Assembly (NCBI GenBank): GCA_009774055.1
Contig: VSNB01000218.1
Location: forward strand, 1 to 5,318
Origin: Clostridiales bacterium
GTDB taxonomy: Bacteria; Bacillota; Clostridia; Oscillospirales; Oscillospiraceae
Length of the DNA: 5,318 bases
Direction: 5' to 3'
A program made the position numbers and the translations under genes. The notes below the pieces were generated by a model, which worked only from the letters and a program-made list of their open reading frames with translations, had not been told where the DNA came from and made no database searches. Shown here piece by piece: positions 5,136-5,318 of the stretch (its first letter is position 1; each line of letters begins with the position of its first letter).

Positions 5136-5318
5136 ATGCGAGAAGGCATCTTAATTCCTGATATGCAAAGCGTTCGCGCTGATATCCGCTTCAGCAGCGG
5201 CGACTGTTACGGCAGGCTGCACTGTGGCACCACAATGGACATTGCATACACCGGACCAGCAGCTCCATCTGCACGGAATTTTAGCCCCACCCTGCCGGAA
5301 GGGAGCCCCACTCCACGA
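5136..5318 (+). CDS. Partial small protein, possibly DUF5348-like, running off the right edge
   Basis: An ATG at 5136, preceded by GGGGG (5123-5127) with 8-nt spacing, opens a frame that stays open for all 61 codons to the window edge. The segment ADIRFSSGDCYGRLHCGTTM (residues 15-34) reminds me of small DUF5348-type proteins common on clostridial conjugative elements, which carry a YGGLHCGE-like core. This is a memory-based resemblance, not a search result. The remainder (about 38-61, rich in Pro, Ser and Ala) does not continue that resemblance, so the frame may be a divergent member, a decayed copy or a chance frame. Function unknown. Confidence 0.4.
   Translation, partial: MREGILIPDMQSVRADIRFSSGDCYGRLHCGTTMDIAYTGPAAPSARNFSPTLPEGSPTPR

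Overview
The window is a GC-rich stretch of bacterial chromosome. It suggests a Gram-positive Clostridia-type organism, perhaps a GC-rich gut member of Oscillospiraceae; this is inference only. Reasons: a T-box leader, near-perfect TTGACA/TATAAT promoters with 17-nt spacers, strong purine-rich ribosome binding sites, and a greA-lysS pair of Firmicutes type. All supported genes lie on the plus strand. No rRNA, tRNA, CRISPR array or recognisable insertion sequence is visible.

Region 1 (1-691) has no credible protein gene but is full of signals. It holds two strong hairpins at the left edge (2-68), a terminator for something upstream (110-143), a promoter overlapping that terminator's T-run (142-170), and a roughly 155-nt stretch with small hairpins. 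A consensus promoter (328-356) follows, then a T-box leader with a well-resolved antiterminator/terminator switch. The T-box specifier reads as AUG (Met), and the variable T-box base pairs with discriminator A, which fits tRNA-Met and not tRNA-Asn or tRNA-His.

Region 2 (692-1906) is the gene under T-box control, a sodium-coupled symporter of the glutamate/dicarboxylate (DAACS, GltPh-like) family. Its sodium-site and amino-acid backbone ligands are kept. The two residues that in GltPh bind the aspartate side-chain carboxylate (T314, R397) are Val and Ala here. Both lines of evidence point to a neutral amino acid, most simply methionine, as substrate.

Region 3 (1907-2824) holds a strong terminator, a long palindrome overlapping a possible promoter, and a 245-residue protein I do not recognise.

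Region 4 (2821-4939) is the greA-lysS unit. Its perfect-consensus promoter has a -35 box that contains the stop codon of the preceding gene. GreA (rescue of backtracked RNA polymerase) and LysS (class II lysyl-tRNA synthetase) are both intact.

Region 5 (4940-5318) changes character. An AT-rich intergenic stretch rich in short inverted repeats is followed by a perfect 13-bp hairpin. The start of a small protein then runs off the right edge; it loosely resembles small proteins of clostridial mobile elements. The shift may mark the edge of an integrated element, which cannot be settled within the window.
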